DNA from: Prevotella sp. UBA4341 | Lineage (GTDB): Bacteria > Bacteroidota > Bacteroidia > Bacteroidales > Bacteroidaceae | Assembly (NCBI GenBank): GCA_002393705.1 | Contig: DGTH01000066.1 | Coordinates: 18,986 to 41,373, forward strand | Reading direction: 5' to 3' | Length of the DNA: 22,388 bases | Part shown: positions 14,300-21,119 of the stretch, in pieces | How positions within the stretch are numbered: position 1 is the first letter of the stretch | Layout of the letters: each line of letters begins with the position of its first letter | Position numbers and translations under genes: made by a program | The notes under the pieces: model-generated | The model's database searches: none | The model's input: the letters and a program-made list of their open reading frames with translations, nothing else | Told to the model about the DNA's origin: nothing

Positions 14300-14989
14300 T
14301 TACTTGTCGGCAATGCGCCGGAACGCCTGAATCTTCTCGCCGTAGCAGAGATCGCCGCAGTCGCCGAAGCCCGGCACGATGTATTTCTGCTCGTTCATGC
14401 CCTCGTCGATGGAGGCACACCAGATGGTGCTGTCCTCGGGCAGGGCGTTCTTCACCACCTCAATGCCCTCAGGAGCGGCAATGACGCAGCAGACGTGGAT
14501 CTTCTTCGGCTTGCCGGCCTGCAGCAGCGAGTCGATGGCGGCAGCCAGAGAGCCGCCCGTTGCCAGCATGGGGTCAACGAGCAGCAACGTGCGCCCTTTG
14601 ACGCTGGGTGTGGCAATGTACTCGGTATGCACGCCTACCTCGGTATGCTCGCGGTTCAGGTACATGCGGTAGGCGCTGACGAAGGCATTGTCGGCCCCGT
14701 CGAAGACGTTGAGGAATCCCAGGTGGAAGGGCAGTCCGGCCCGTAGCACGGTGGCAATGACAATGTCTTCCTGCTTCAGCAGCGGAATGTCGAGCACGCC
14801 CAAGGGAGTCTTCACCGTCTTGGGCTTGTAGTCGAGGGTCTTAGAGAGCTCATAGGCCATGAACTCACCGATGCGTTCCACGTTCTGTCGGAAGGCGCGG
14901 CGGTTCTTCTGGTAGCTCTTGTCGCGGAGCTCGGCCATGAAGTGGTTGATGATGCTGTTCTGTTCTGCAAAGTTAATTACCTGTGTCAT
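14300..14989 (-). CDS. upp: Uracil phosphoribosyltransferase
   Basis: A cytosolic pyrimidine-salvage enzyme that converts uracil and PRPP to UMP and pyrophosphate; 229 residues, near the family length of about 210-220. The PRPP-binding loop is LLLVDPMLATGGS (about 135-147). The uracil-binding loop near the C-terminus is YIVPGFGDCGDLCYG (203-217), close to the canonical YIVPGLGDAGDR.FG. ERIGEFMAYELSK and VIATVLRAGLPF are also typical. The ATG at 14989 is kept because MTQVINFAEQNSIINHFMAELRD resembles the N-terminus of Bacteroides enzymes from memory. The gene lies 30 bases downstream of the exported protein gene and has no clear promoter of its own. Its link with the neighbours looks incidental. 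Confidence 0.95.
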   Translation of the reverse strand: MTQVINFAEQNSIINHFMAELRDKSYQKNRRAFRQNVERIGEFMAYELSKTLDYKPKTVKTPLGVLDIPLLKQEDIVIATVLRAGLPFHLGFLNVFDGADNAFVSAYRMYLNREHTEVGVHTEYIATPSVKGRTLLLVDPMLATGGSLAAAIDSLLQAGKPKKIHVCCVIAAPEGIEVVKNALPEDSTIWCASIDEGMNEQKYIVPGFGDCGDLCYGEKIQAFRRIADK

Positions 14990-15019
14990 ACTTTTAGGTC
15001 TTTATGTTATTGGTTTGGT

Positions 15020-16108
15020 TTAGTCTTCCACAATCTTGCGCAGCGCCTCGATGGTGTTGGCCGGTGCGGGCGGTATCTGGTGCTGGCGCTCAAACTCCAG
15101 GATGCTTTCGAAGTTCAGTTTGAGCTTGTTCTCACGCTTGCGGGCTTTCAGCTCGTCGCGCGTGCAGTAGGCACGGTCGGTGGTGAACACCTCAATCCAG
15201 AGGCGGTTGTGTATGTCCTTTTGGTGTCTTTCGCTAAACTGGTCGTAGTCATCGTGAATCTGCGACGAGATGAAGTCGCTGATGCCACACTGGTGGTCAT
15301 CGTCCATGGCATAGACCAGGTAACGGGTTGACACCACGTTCTTGCGCTTGGCCTCACGCTCTGCGCGCTTCTTCTGCTTCTTCTCCGACTGGCGGTCGTT
15401 CCAATAGAGGCGTACGAAGATCCTGTCGTCGATGGATATGCGGCGCTGGTGGTCTTGCACGTCATCGACCATGAAGCCCACGAGCGAGTCGCCGTAGAGC
15501 ACAGCCTGACGGCTGTCGGTCTCGGGGCGCAGCGAGAGCCCACTCTTTGAGGTGTTAAAGGCGATATTCTCGATACTCAGCTCGGAGTGCTGGTCTGCTT
15601 TGCTGCCTATGATGGCGTCCAGCAACCAGCGTACAAAGCCACCCATGCCGGAGCGTGAGAAGTTGCGGGTGCTGGCGCTGAGCTTCTTCTTCGGGATGTT
15701 ATACTCGTTGTCGGTCAGTCCGGCACGGTAGTAGAACAGCGTGTCGTCCTCCATGAAAAACATGCGGTAGTAGGTCTGCACGTAGATGTATTCCTTCGGC
15801 TCAACGGTAATCTCGGGCAGGTCGAAGTCACTCTCCGTGAGTGTGACGCGCCCGTCGGCGGGTAGTTCGCTGACCTTTACCACCTGCGGCTTGAAGGCCA
15901 CGTGCGTGATGGCAATGCTGCGTACGCCGCCCACGTCGGGCAGTACGCCCTGCAGGTCGGTCGTGCCTATGATGTTGCCGTTGTCGGCATTGCTGATGCT
16001 GGCATAGCTCACGGGGTTTCCGTCAGTGTCAACGGTCTGGACCTTCTGAGCCATGATGCTGACTGAAGCCACCATGGCAACTAATAGTGTTAATACTTTT
16101 CTCATCAT
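15020..16108 (-). CDS. Exported protein with carboxypeptidase-regulatory-like N-terminal domain
   Basis: About 362 residues from the chosen start. MMRKVLTLLVAMVASVSIMAQ is a clear signal peptide ending in AQ. It is followed by a short CarboxypepD_reg-like beta domain (VDTDGNPVSYASISNADNGNIIGTTDLQG), common at the start of Bacteroidetes exported and outer-membrane proteins. The remaining 270 residues are mixed alpha/beta with a highly basic patch (RQSEKKQKKRAEREAKRKN) and I do not recognise a named domain. The frame is open to 16183, but the predicted promoter (-7 at 16146-16139) lies inside that extension, so ATG 16108 or 16105 is chosen. It is likely the first gene of a unit including upp and the membrane protein. 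Confidence 0.85.
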   Translation of the reverse strand: MMRKVLTLLVAMVASVSIMAQKVQTVDTDGNPVSYASISNADNGNIIGTTDLQGVLPDVGGVRSIAITHVAFKPQVVKVSELPADGRVTLTESDFDLPEITVEPKEYIYVQTYYRMFFMEDDTLFYYRAGLTDNEYNIPKKKLSASTRNFSRSGMGGFVRWLLDAIIGSKADQHSELSIENIAFNTSKSGLSLRPETDSRQAVLYGDSLVGFMVDDVQDHQRRISIDDRIFVRLYWNDRQSEKKQKKRAEREAKRKNVVSTRYLVYAMDDDHQCGISDFISSQIHDDYDQFSERHQKDIHNRLWIEVFTTDRAYCTRDELKARKRENKLKLNFESILEFERQHQIPPAPANTIEALRKIVED

Positions 16109-16138
16109 TTTCTGTTGTCTGTTCTGTAAGTTGCTGTG

Positions 16139-16169
16139 CAAAAGTACGAACATTTTTGCTTTTGGCAAA
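16139..16169 (-). promoter_or_regulatory. Leftward promoter of the exported protein/upp unit
   Basis: On the minus strand TACTTTTG (16146-16139) is preceded by TTTG (16169-16166) at a 19-base spacing. The start near 16132 fits ATG 16108. Confidence 0.75.
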
Positions 16170-16182
16170 ATAATTCGCCACA

Positions 16183-16217
16183 TTTCGCCGTATTCTGCAA
16201 AATAGTTCGTACTTTTG
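16183..16217 (+). promoter_or_regulatory. Rightward promoter of the esterase gene
   Basis: TACTTTTG at 16210-16217, preceded by G and followed by C, is a good -7 element. The -33 is weaker (TTTCG at 16183-16187, about 22-base spacer). The start near 16224 gives a leader of about 29 bases. Confidence 0.65.
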
Positions 16218-16252
16218 CAGCTGTATAAACGAAAACTGAAACAAAGACAAAG

Positions 16253-17059
16253 ATGAAGAAACTATTAACCCTGGCCTTACTGGCCTTAGCAACAATGACA
16301 CAAGCACAACAGCGTATCGACTTGTGGCCGCAGGGCGCGCCACACCCCAGCAGTGACCAGCAAGACACAGCATTCGTAAAGGTATTCTTGGCAAATAACG
16401 AAGCGGCAGCCCCCTGCATAGTCATTTGTCCTGGGGGCGGCTATACCCACCTGGCCATGAACCACGAGGGCTACGACTGGGCACCCGTGTTCAACCACAT
16501 GGGTATCCATGTCGTAGTGCTGAAGTACCGCATGCCGCACGGCGTGAAAGAGATTCCTTTTGAAGATGCCGAGGAGGCGGTGCGCTTAGTGCGACGTCAT
16601 GCCGCCGAGTGGAACATCGACCCGCAGCGCGTGGGCATCATGGGCTCGTCGGCCGGTGGCCACCTGGCTTCAACCATTGCCACCCATAGCGTGGGCGAGG
16701 CGAAGCCTAACTTCCAGGTGCTCTTCTATCCGGTCATCACGATGGACAAGAGCTTCACGCACCGTGGCTCACACGACTTCCTCTTAGGGGCCGACGCTTC
16801 GGCAGAGCTGGAACAGCAGTACAGCAACGAGAAGCAAGTGACGCCACAGACGCCACGGGCCTTCATCGTGTTGAGCGACGACGACCATGTGGTGCCGCCG
16901 CTCAACGGCGTGAGCTACTACATAGCCTGTCACACCAGCAAGGTGCCGGCCGTGCTCCACGTCTATCCCACGGGTGACCATGGCTGGGGCTTGCGCTCCT
17001 CGTTTGCCCATCATGCTGAGATGCTGATGGAACTGAAGGCGTGGCTCAGTAAGTTGTAG
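16253..17059 (+). CDS. Exported alpha/beta-hydrolase esterase (BD-FAE / acetyl-esterase type)
   Basis: A 268-residue secreted hydrolase, likely a carbohydrate esterase removing acetyl or feruloyl groups from plant polysaccharides. Signal peptide MKKLLTLALLALATMTQAQ. The oxyanion segment is CPGGGY (59-64), the nucleophile elbow GSSAGG with Ser133, the acid in SDDDHVVP (Asp210 or 211), and the base His243 in GDHGWG. The mature start QRIDLWPQGAP resembles esterases of Bacteroidetes polysaccharide-utilisation loci (WP.GAP motif). No SusC/SusD or glycoside hydrolase is adjacent, so the substrate is not fixed. Its last 14 bases overlap the 3' end of the convergent CapA gene. Confidence 0.92.
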   Translation: MKKLLTLALLALATMTQAQQRIDLWPQGAPHPSSDQQDTAFVKVFLANNEAAAPCIVICPGGGYTHLAMNHEGYDWAPVFNHMGIHVVVLKYRMPHGVKEIPFEDAEEAVRLVRRHAAEWNIDPQRVGIMGSSAGGHLASTIATHSVGEAKPNFQVLFYPVITMDKSFTHRGSHDFLLGADASAELEQQYSNEKQVTPQTPRAFIVLSDDDHVVPPLNGVSYYIACHTSKVPAVLHVYPTGDHGWGLRSSFAHHAEMLMELKAWLSKL

Positions 17060-18056
17060 CGATATGAGGCACGCAGTGCCTGATGTCTATAGGAATCGTC
17101 TCTACCGCAACGGCGTCAGGGGCGATTTTTATTTGTACCATGCAGGCACGCGTGTTGAGGGGTTTCTCCTGGTCGAAGATGAAGTTGCCGATGCTGTAGT
17201 AGATGGGCTTGCCCTTGTACTCCTCGATGGTTTGCAGGGTGTGCGTATGGTGGCCTACGATGATGTCGGCCCCGGCGTCGATGATTCGGTGGGCTTCCTG
17301 CCGTTGCAGCGCCATCGGCTTCAGTTGGTGTTCGGCTCCCCAGTGCAGGCAGACAGTGATGTAGGCCGTGCTGTCCTTTGCCCGCAGACGCTCAATGCGC
17401 CGGCACAGCGTGTCGAGCGGTTCCTGTGACACGCTGAAGGAGTCTGGCAGGTAGGTGAAGTTCTCTAACTTGAGTCGTTGCGAAGCCAGGAGGTAGATGT
17501 TTCGAGGTACGAGGTGCGAAGTGCGTGGTACCTCGGAAAACTTATGAGCTGCAATCAGTATAGCCTCAGACGCCTCGTCCATGTTGGTGCCGGCTCCTAC
17601 GGGAACGATATGGGCTCCGAGGCAGTTCTTGTAGGTGTCGCGCAGTCCGCCCCGTCGTTGATCCACGCTGTGGTTGTTGGCCAGGTTCAGGTGGGTAATG
17701 CCGTGTCGGCGCAAGTCGTGGAGCCACTCGGGGTTGCCACGGAATACGTATTGCTTCACGGCTGGTGTGTGTATGTTGGTGGCTGGACACTCCAAGTTAC
17801 CCACCACGATGTCGCTGTGGGCAAAGATAGAGTCAATCTGTGGTGTAAAGAGGCTGTCGATGCCCTTCTGCATGATGTAGCGACGCACGCCACGGTCCAG
17901 CAGTATGTCGCCTGTCAGCGTAATGGTGGTCTGGGCCTTGATAAATGAAGAGTGAAGAGTGAAGAATGAAGAATTTGCTGCCGCGCTCCATAGAAGGCAG
18001 CACACTAAAAGCATGCGGCGCACAACAAGGGCGGTAGCAAATTCTTCATTCTTCAT
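17046..18056 (-). CDS. CapA-family metallophosphatase-like protein; N-terminus encoded by repeat copy B
   Basis: A 336-residue PGA_cap/CapA-type protein, a calcineurin-like fold linked in other bacteria to poly-gamma-glutamate capsule synthesis, though most Bacteroidetes members have no known role. Motifs: LTGDILLDRG (48-56), GNLECP (86-91), NLANNHSVD (124-132), VCLHWGAEH (235-243), GHHTHTLQ (268-275) and YSIGNFIFDQ (287-296). Residues 1-38 come from the repeat: MKNEEFATALVVRR, hydrophobic MLLVCCLLWSAAA, then NSSFFTLHSS, fused to IKAQTT. The next Met after the repeat (residue 62) lies beyond the GD motif, so the start must lie in the repeat. A second repeat family encodes VPRTSHLVPR at 177-185. 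No pgsB/C partner is present. It is the last gene of the leftward operon. Confidence 0.9.
   Translation of the reverse strand: MKNEEFATALVVRRMLLVCCLLWSAAANSSFFTLHSSFIKAQTTITLTGDILLDRGVRRYIMQKGIDSLFTPQIDSIFAHSDIVVGNLECPATNIHTPAVKQYVFRGNPEWLHDLRRHGITHLNLANNHSVDQRRGGLRDTYKNCLGAHIVPVGAGTNMDEASEAILIAAHKFSEVPRTSHLVPRNIYLLASQRLKLENFTYLPDSFSVSQEPLDTLCRRIERLRAKDSTAYITVCLHWGAEHQLKPMALQRQEAHRIIDAGADIIVGHHTHTLQTIEEYKGKPIYYSIGNFIFDQEKPLNTRACMVQIKIAPDAVAVETIPIDIRHCVPHIATTY
17503..17530 (-). repeat. 7-base CGAGGTR repeat inside the CapA coding region
   Basis: Four units (CGAGGTA, CGAGGTG, CGAAGTG, CGTGGTA) lie inside the gene and in frame encode VPRTSHLVPR. They are the same family as the array at 13557-13680. 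They fall between conserved CapA motifs, so the fold may tolerate them as a loop. Confidence 0.75.
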
Positions 18057-18106
18057 TCTTCACTCTTCATTCTTCACTCTTCACTTTTCATTCTTCATTC
18101 TTCACT
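17945..18106 (-). repeat. Signal-peptide-encoding inverted-repeat element, copy B
   Basis: The core of 80 bases (17968-18047) has 17-base inverted ends GAAGAATTTGCTGCCGC / GCGGTAGCAAATTCTTC. It is flanked by 7-base units TGAAGAR on the left and their complement on the right, the right flank being longer (to 18106). Relative to the gene it reads in the same direction as copies A and C. It fills the gap between the DUF3160 stop and the CapA domain and contains the CapA start codon (18056). By eye the core differs from copy A at only a few positions. Confidence 0.87.
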
Positions 18107-18110
18107 ATCA

Positions 18111-20537
18111 TCAGCATCCTGAGCTGTAGAAGAACGTCTCGTTGTCAGCGGGAGCTAACTCTAAGGGAACGGTGATTTCCTGCATCCATTCCGGCTCGCC
18201 GGCTCGCGGCTGCTGCTTCAGTTGCTCCTGCCACTCCTCGTCAGTCCAACGGCCTTCAGAGATGGCACGCTGGAACTCACGGTAGGAGAAGACGGCACCA
18301 CGCGTCAGGTACAGCATGCCTTCAATCTCTACTACGACGTAAATCTCGTAAGCCGGGCCTACAGCCTCGTAGAGGATGCTCTTGTCGGGAATGGGAATGT
18401 TCTTGTGGTTGGCAGTAAAGACGTCGGCCACTACGGCAATGGAGCGGTCGGCACCTTCCACGCAGTCCCATCCGTAGAGCTCGTCGTTCTCGCTCTGGCG
18501 CAGCAGATCGAGGGTGATGTACTCAAATGTAGAACCGATGATCTCTATCTGGCCATACTCTTGCTCGGTCAGTTTCTTGCCCTCCAGCTCCTTCTTGCTC
18601 ATGTTGAGCAGGAACTGAGCCTCTTCGCGCATGCGATTGCTGATGTCGGCGGTTCTCTCTGTTGCCAGGTTGTAGCGCTTCAGCACAGCCTCCGTAGCGT
18701 CGATGAGCGTAATGGCCAACTGCCAGTAGCGCACGTTAGGCTCTACATATCCCTTCACCACGGGCTCGGGCGGTCCGCCCGCACCACACTCCGCTCCTGC
18801 CGGCTGCTTGGCATAGAGAATGGCGTCGTGCTTCAGCTCGGCCCACGAGGCTAATGCCGAATTCAGGTTCTTCTTCTGCCACTGTGGCGTCTTCATGAAG
18901 TATGGCTGTGTATAGCCGCCGCTGACGGTGGGGGTGCAGAGCTCCTTCAGCGAGTTAATCCAGCGGGTGCTCACGGTCTCCTTCCAGTCTATCTCCTGCA
19001 TGCGCTTCTTCATCTCCTGCAGGGCGGGCGAGAAGCCGCTCCAGTTCTGCTGCTCCTTCAGTTCCTCAATGAGGACGCGCTCTGCGGCTGGTACGCCGAG
19101 GGCTGCCATGACGTCGAGTCCCTTCGGGCACTTACGCTGTGAGATGGGGTAGGTCTTGTAGTCCTGCATCTCCTGAAGCACCTCTGCATCGGGCATGTAG
19201 CGTTGTGGCATGAGGTTGATGACGTACTGGTAGTCGTCGTCATCCCTCGGTATGATGCGCGTCTGCTTCTTGGCCACGGCCACGGCCGCCTCACGCAGCT
19301 GCTGCATCTGCCTGCCGTTGCCGAGCAGCGTCTCGGGGGTAAAGCCCAAGCGCTTCATCTCGGCACCCAGTTGCAGGATGGTGATGTTGTCAGGAGCACC
19401 GAACAGGAACGTGATGGGCTGGTTGACGCGCTCGTAGAGGTTCTGCAGCTGCTGGCTGTTGCTGAGCGTGGAGGCCATCAGTGCTGCCGCCCCGAGTTGG
19501 TCGTTCAGCTTAATCTGGAAGGGAGCGCTCTGTAGCCACATCATGCCCCGGAAGTAACGCTTCAGTGCGTCGCTGCGGGTGTAGTGGCCACGGGGCTTGA
19601 AGAGCGAGTAGGGGAACATGTGTTCCGTGTAGTCGAGGAATTGCGACGAGTTATCCACGGCGCTGTTGATGTTCTCCACCTCCTGCTGTGCCATGGCTTT
19701 CCACTCGGCATCCACGGCGGGCAGCGGCTGGTTGTTGAGCACGGCCAGTGCCACGGCATAGAAGGCTGCATTGTAGCAGGCGGCCTGCTTCAGCACGTTG
19801 TTGCTCGTGGTCTTGGCCACACGGTTCATCTCGTCGTACATCTTCTTCGAGAACTCCTGCATGACGGGCAGCAGCGTCTTCTCTTCTACCTCGCGGGTCA
19901 GACAGTCAAAGTACATGTGGAAAGCCTGCAGGTAGAGGTCGGTAGTCACGAAGTTGGGGAAGTCGTGGTAGTCGTTCATCTCGTAGATGTGGAAGAGCTG
20001 TTCCTTCCTCTGGGGCACGATGGCAAAGCCGTTGCGTCCCAACATGTCCTCCAGGCGCGGGTCCATGTTCTCCACCTGGTAGGGATTAATCAGGTTGTCC
20101 GTGTTGACGATGTGTCCGCCGGGGGCTGTGAAGTTCTGCGTCAGCAGTTCCTTCTCGCGTGTCTGTATGCGCTTGATGAAGGCAGCCTCGGCCGGCGTGT
20201 ATTTCAGCTGGAGCTGCTGGCCACGCGTCTCTTCCTTTTCCCAGCGGTCCATCATCAGACTATCGTACCACGTCGTGCCATTGAAGACGTCGCGCAGCTC
20301 GGCACTGGTGAAGGCAAACCCCTGTCGGGCGGCGAAGGCGTTACGCAGTACGCGCAGTTCGCTGAGTGAGAGCTTCGAGATGTCCATGTTGGTGTCGATG
20401 TGGTAGCGCATCGTCTCTAAGTTCAGCTGTCCGCGCCCCGGCAGTATGGGGTTGCGGTTGCCGAAGAATTCTTCTTCCTGCGCCTGAATGCTCATGGCAG
20501 TCAGGAGCACAATCATGGTGACAAAGATTTTTTTCAT
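18111..20537 (-). CDS. Exported YARHG-DUF3160 protein
   Basis: An 808-residue secreted protein. Signal peptide MKKIFVTMIVLLTAMSIQAQ. Residues about 58-92 (LSELRVLRNAFAARQGFAF...WY) match the YARHG domain, an extracellular module of unknown function. The long remainder (about 180-760) looks like DUF3160, with FPNFVTTDLYLQAFHMYFD near the start, largely helical and rich in Trp and Tyr. No catalytic motif is known for DUF3160. The C-terminus ends FFYSSGC. It starts 12 bases downstream of the small VCBS-like gene and is followed by CapA in the same direction. Its normal Bacteroidetes signal peptide contrasts with the repeat-derived N-termini of the genes on both sides. Confidence 0.88.
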   Translation of the reverse strand: MKKIFVTMIVLLTAMSIQAQEEEFFGNRNPILPGRGQLNLETMRYHIDTNMDISKLSLSELRVLRNAFAARQGFAFTSAELRDVFNGTTWYDSLMMDRWEKEETRGQQLQLKYTPAEAAFIKRIQTREKELLTQNFTAPGGHIVNTDNLINPYQVENMDPRLEDMLGRNGFAIVPQRKEQLFHIYEMNDYHDFPNFVTTDLYLQAFHMYFDCLTREVEEKTLLPVMQEFSKKMYDEMNRVAKTTSNNVLKQAACYNAAFYAVALAVLNNQPLPAVDAEWKAMAQQEVENINSAVDNSSQFLDYTEHMFPYSLFKPRGHYTRSDALKRYFRGMMWLQSAPFQIKLNDQLGAAALMASTLSNSQQLQNLYERVNQPITFLFGAPDNITILQLGAEMKRLGFTPETLLGNGRQMQQLREAAVAVAKKQTRIIPRDDDDYQYVINLMPQRYMPDAEVLQEMQDYKTYPISQRKCPKGLDVMAALGVPAAERVLIEELKEQQNWSGFSPALQEMKKRMQEIDWKETVSTRWINSLKELCTPTVSGGYTQPYFMKTPQWQKKNLNSALASWAELKHDAILYAKQPAGAECGAGGPPEPVVKGYVEPNVRYWQLAITLIDATEAVLKRYNLATERTADISNRMREEAQFLLNMSKKELEGKKLTEQEYGQIEIIGSTFEYITLDLLRQSENDELYGWDCVEGADRSIAVVADVFTANHKNIPIPDKSILYEAVGPAYEIYVVVEIEGMLYLTRGAVFSYREFQRAISEGRWTDEEWQEQLKQQPRAGEPEWMQEITVPLELAPADNETFFYSSGC

Positions 20538-20549
20538 ATAGCCAAGTAT

Positions 20550-21104
20550 TTAGTTAGTATTAAAAGTTCTTTCAGCTGTCGTGCGGTCGGTGGCCTTCTC
20601 AAGGAAGCGCAGGAACCGGAGACCGAAGCCGCTCCATTCGTATTCTGCCACAGACCAGAGCCCGTTCGCGGAGGTCTCTAAACTGCGCACCCGGCCGTCG
20701 ATGAAGCGGAAGTCCTGCAGGTCACCGCCCAGTTTGGAACCCATCCAGAGCGGTCTGACGTGACCACGGTAGTTCTTGAAGATGAACAGCCGGCGGCCAT
20801 AGGGAAAGTAGCGAGTGGCTTTCTCTACACCCACCAAGGCATCGGTACTCCCGTCGCCATTGACGTCGCCCGTGGTGAACTGATAGACAGGGTAGGGCAG
20901 TCGCCATCGGCTCAGCGTGGAGTCGGTCTTCAGCACCAGTGCGTGCAGCGTGTCGTTCTGCTGCTCCATGCTAAAGGTCTGGGCCTTTATGAGTGAAGAG
21001 TGAAGAATGAAGAGCGAAGAATTTGCTGCCGCGCTCCATAGAAGGCAGCACACTAAAAGCATGCGGCGCACAACAAGGGCGGTAGCAAATTCTTCACTCT
21101 TCAC
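20550..21104 (-). CDS. Small exported VCBS/FG-GAP-like protein; N-terminus encoded by repeat copy C
   Basis: A 184-residue protein. FTTGDVNGDGSTDALVGVEKA (about 79-99) is a single calcium-binding-like DxNxDG loop of the VCBS/FG-GAP type; the rest (YFPYGRRLFIFKNYRG, LQDFRFIDGRVRSLETS) looks like further beta-propeller-like strands. The partner is unknown. Residues 1-38 are repeat-derived (KSEEFATALVVRRM, LLVCCLLWSAAANSS, LFILHSSL) and join IKAQTF, a typical signal-peptide end. The in-frame start is GTG at 21104; the ATG at 21111 is out of frame. Alternatives are the ATG inside the core (residue 15) or Met48, which would give no signal peptide. The gene follows the thioredoxin-fold lipoprotein by 15 bases. 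Confidence 0.78.
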   Translation of the reverse strand: MKSEEFATALVVRRMLLVCCLLWSAAANSSLFILHSSLIKAQTFSMEQQNDTLHALVLKTDSTLSRWRLPYPVYQFTTGDVNGDGSTDALVGVEKATRYFPYGRRLFIFKNYRGHVRPLWMGSKLGGDLQDFRFIDGRVRSLETSANGLWSVAEYEWSGFGLRFLRFLEKATDRTTAERTFNTN

Positions 21105-21119
21105 TCTTCATTCTTCACT
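20991..21119 (-). repeat. Signal-peptide-encoding inverted-repeat element, copy C
   Basis: The 80-base core (21016-21095) appears identical to copy B over the inner region, with the same 17-base ends. It is flanked by three to four 7-base units on each side (one with C for T, GAAGAGC). It begins directly at the stop codon of the upstream gene (21120-21122) and runs into IKAQ of the downstream protein. It contains the GTG start at 21104. Confidence 0.87.

Larger units (their letters stand above)
16138..16218. promoter_or_regulatory. Inverted repeat spanning a divergent promoter pair
   Basis: GCAAAAGTACGAAC (16138-16151) and its exact reverse complement (16205-16218) flank the space between the leftward exported protein and the rightward esterase. 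Each arm contains the -7 element (TACTTTTG) of its own outward promoter plus the six bases upstream of it. The arms may be mirrored promoters only, or sites for a shared regulator. Confidence 0.6.

Noticed and set aside
14968..14975. TAACTTTG (minus strand) just inside upp, as a promoter for a shorter protein
   Set aside because: No -33 element at the right distance, and the longer N-terminus resembles Bacteroides uracil phosphoribosyltransferases. Probably a chance match in INFAE codons.
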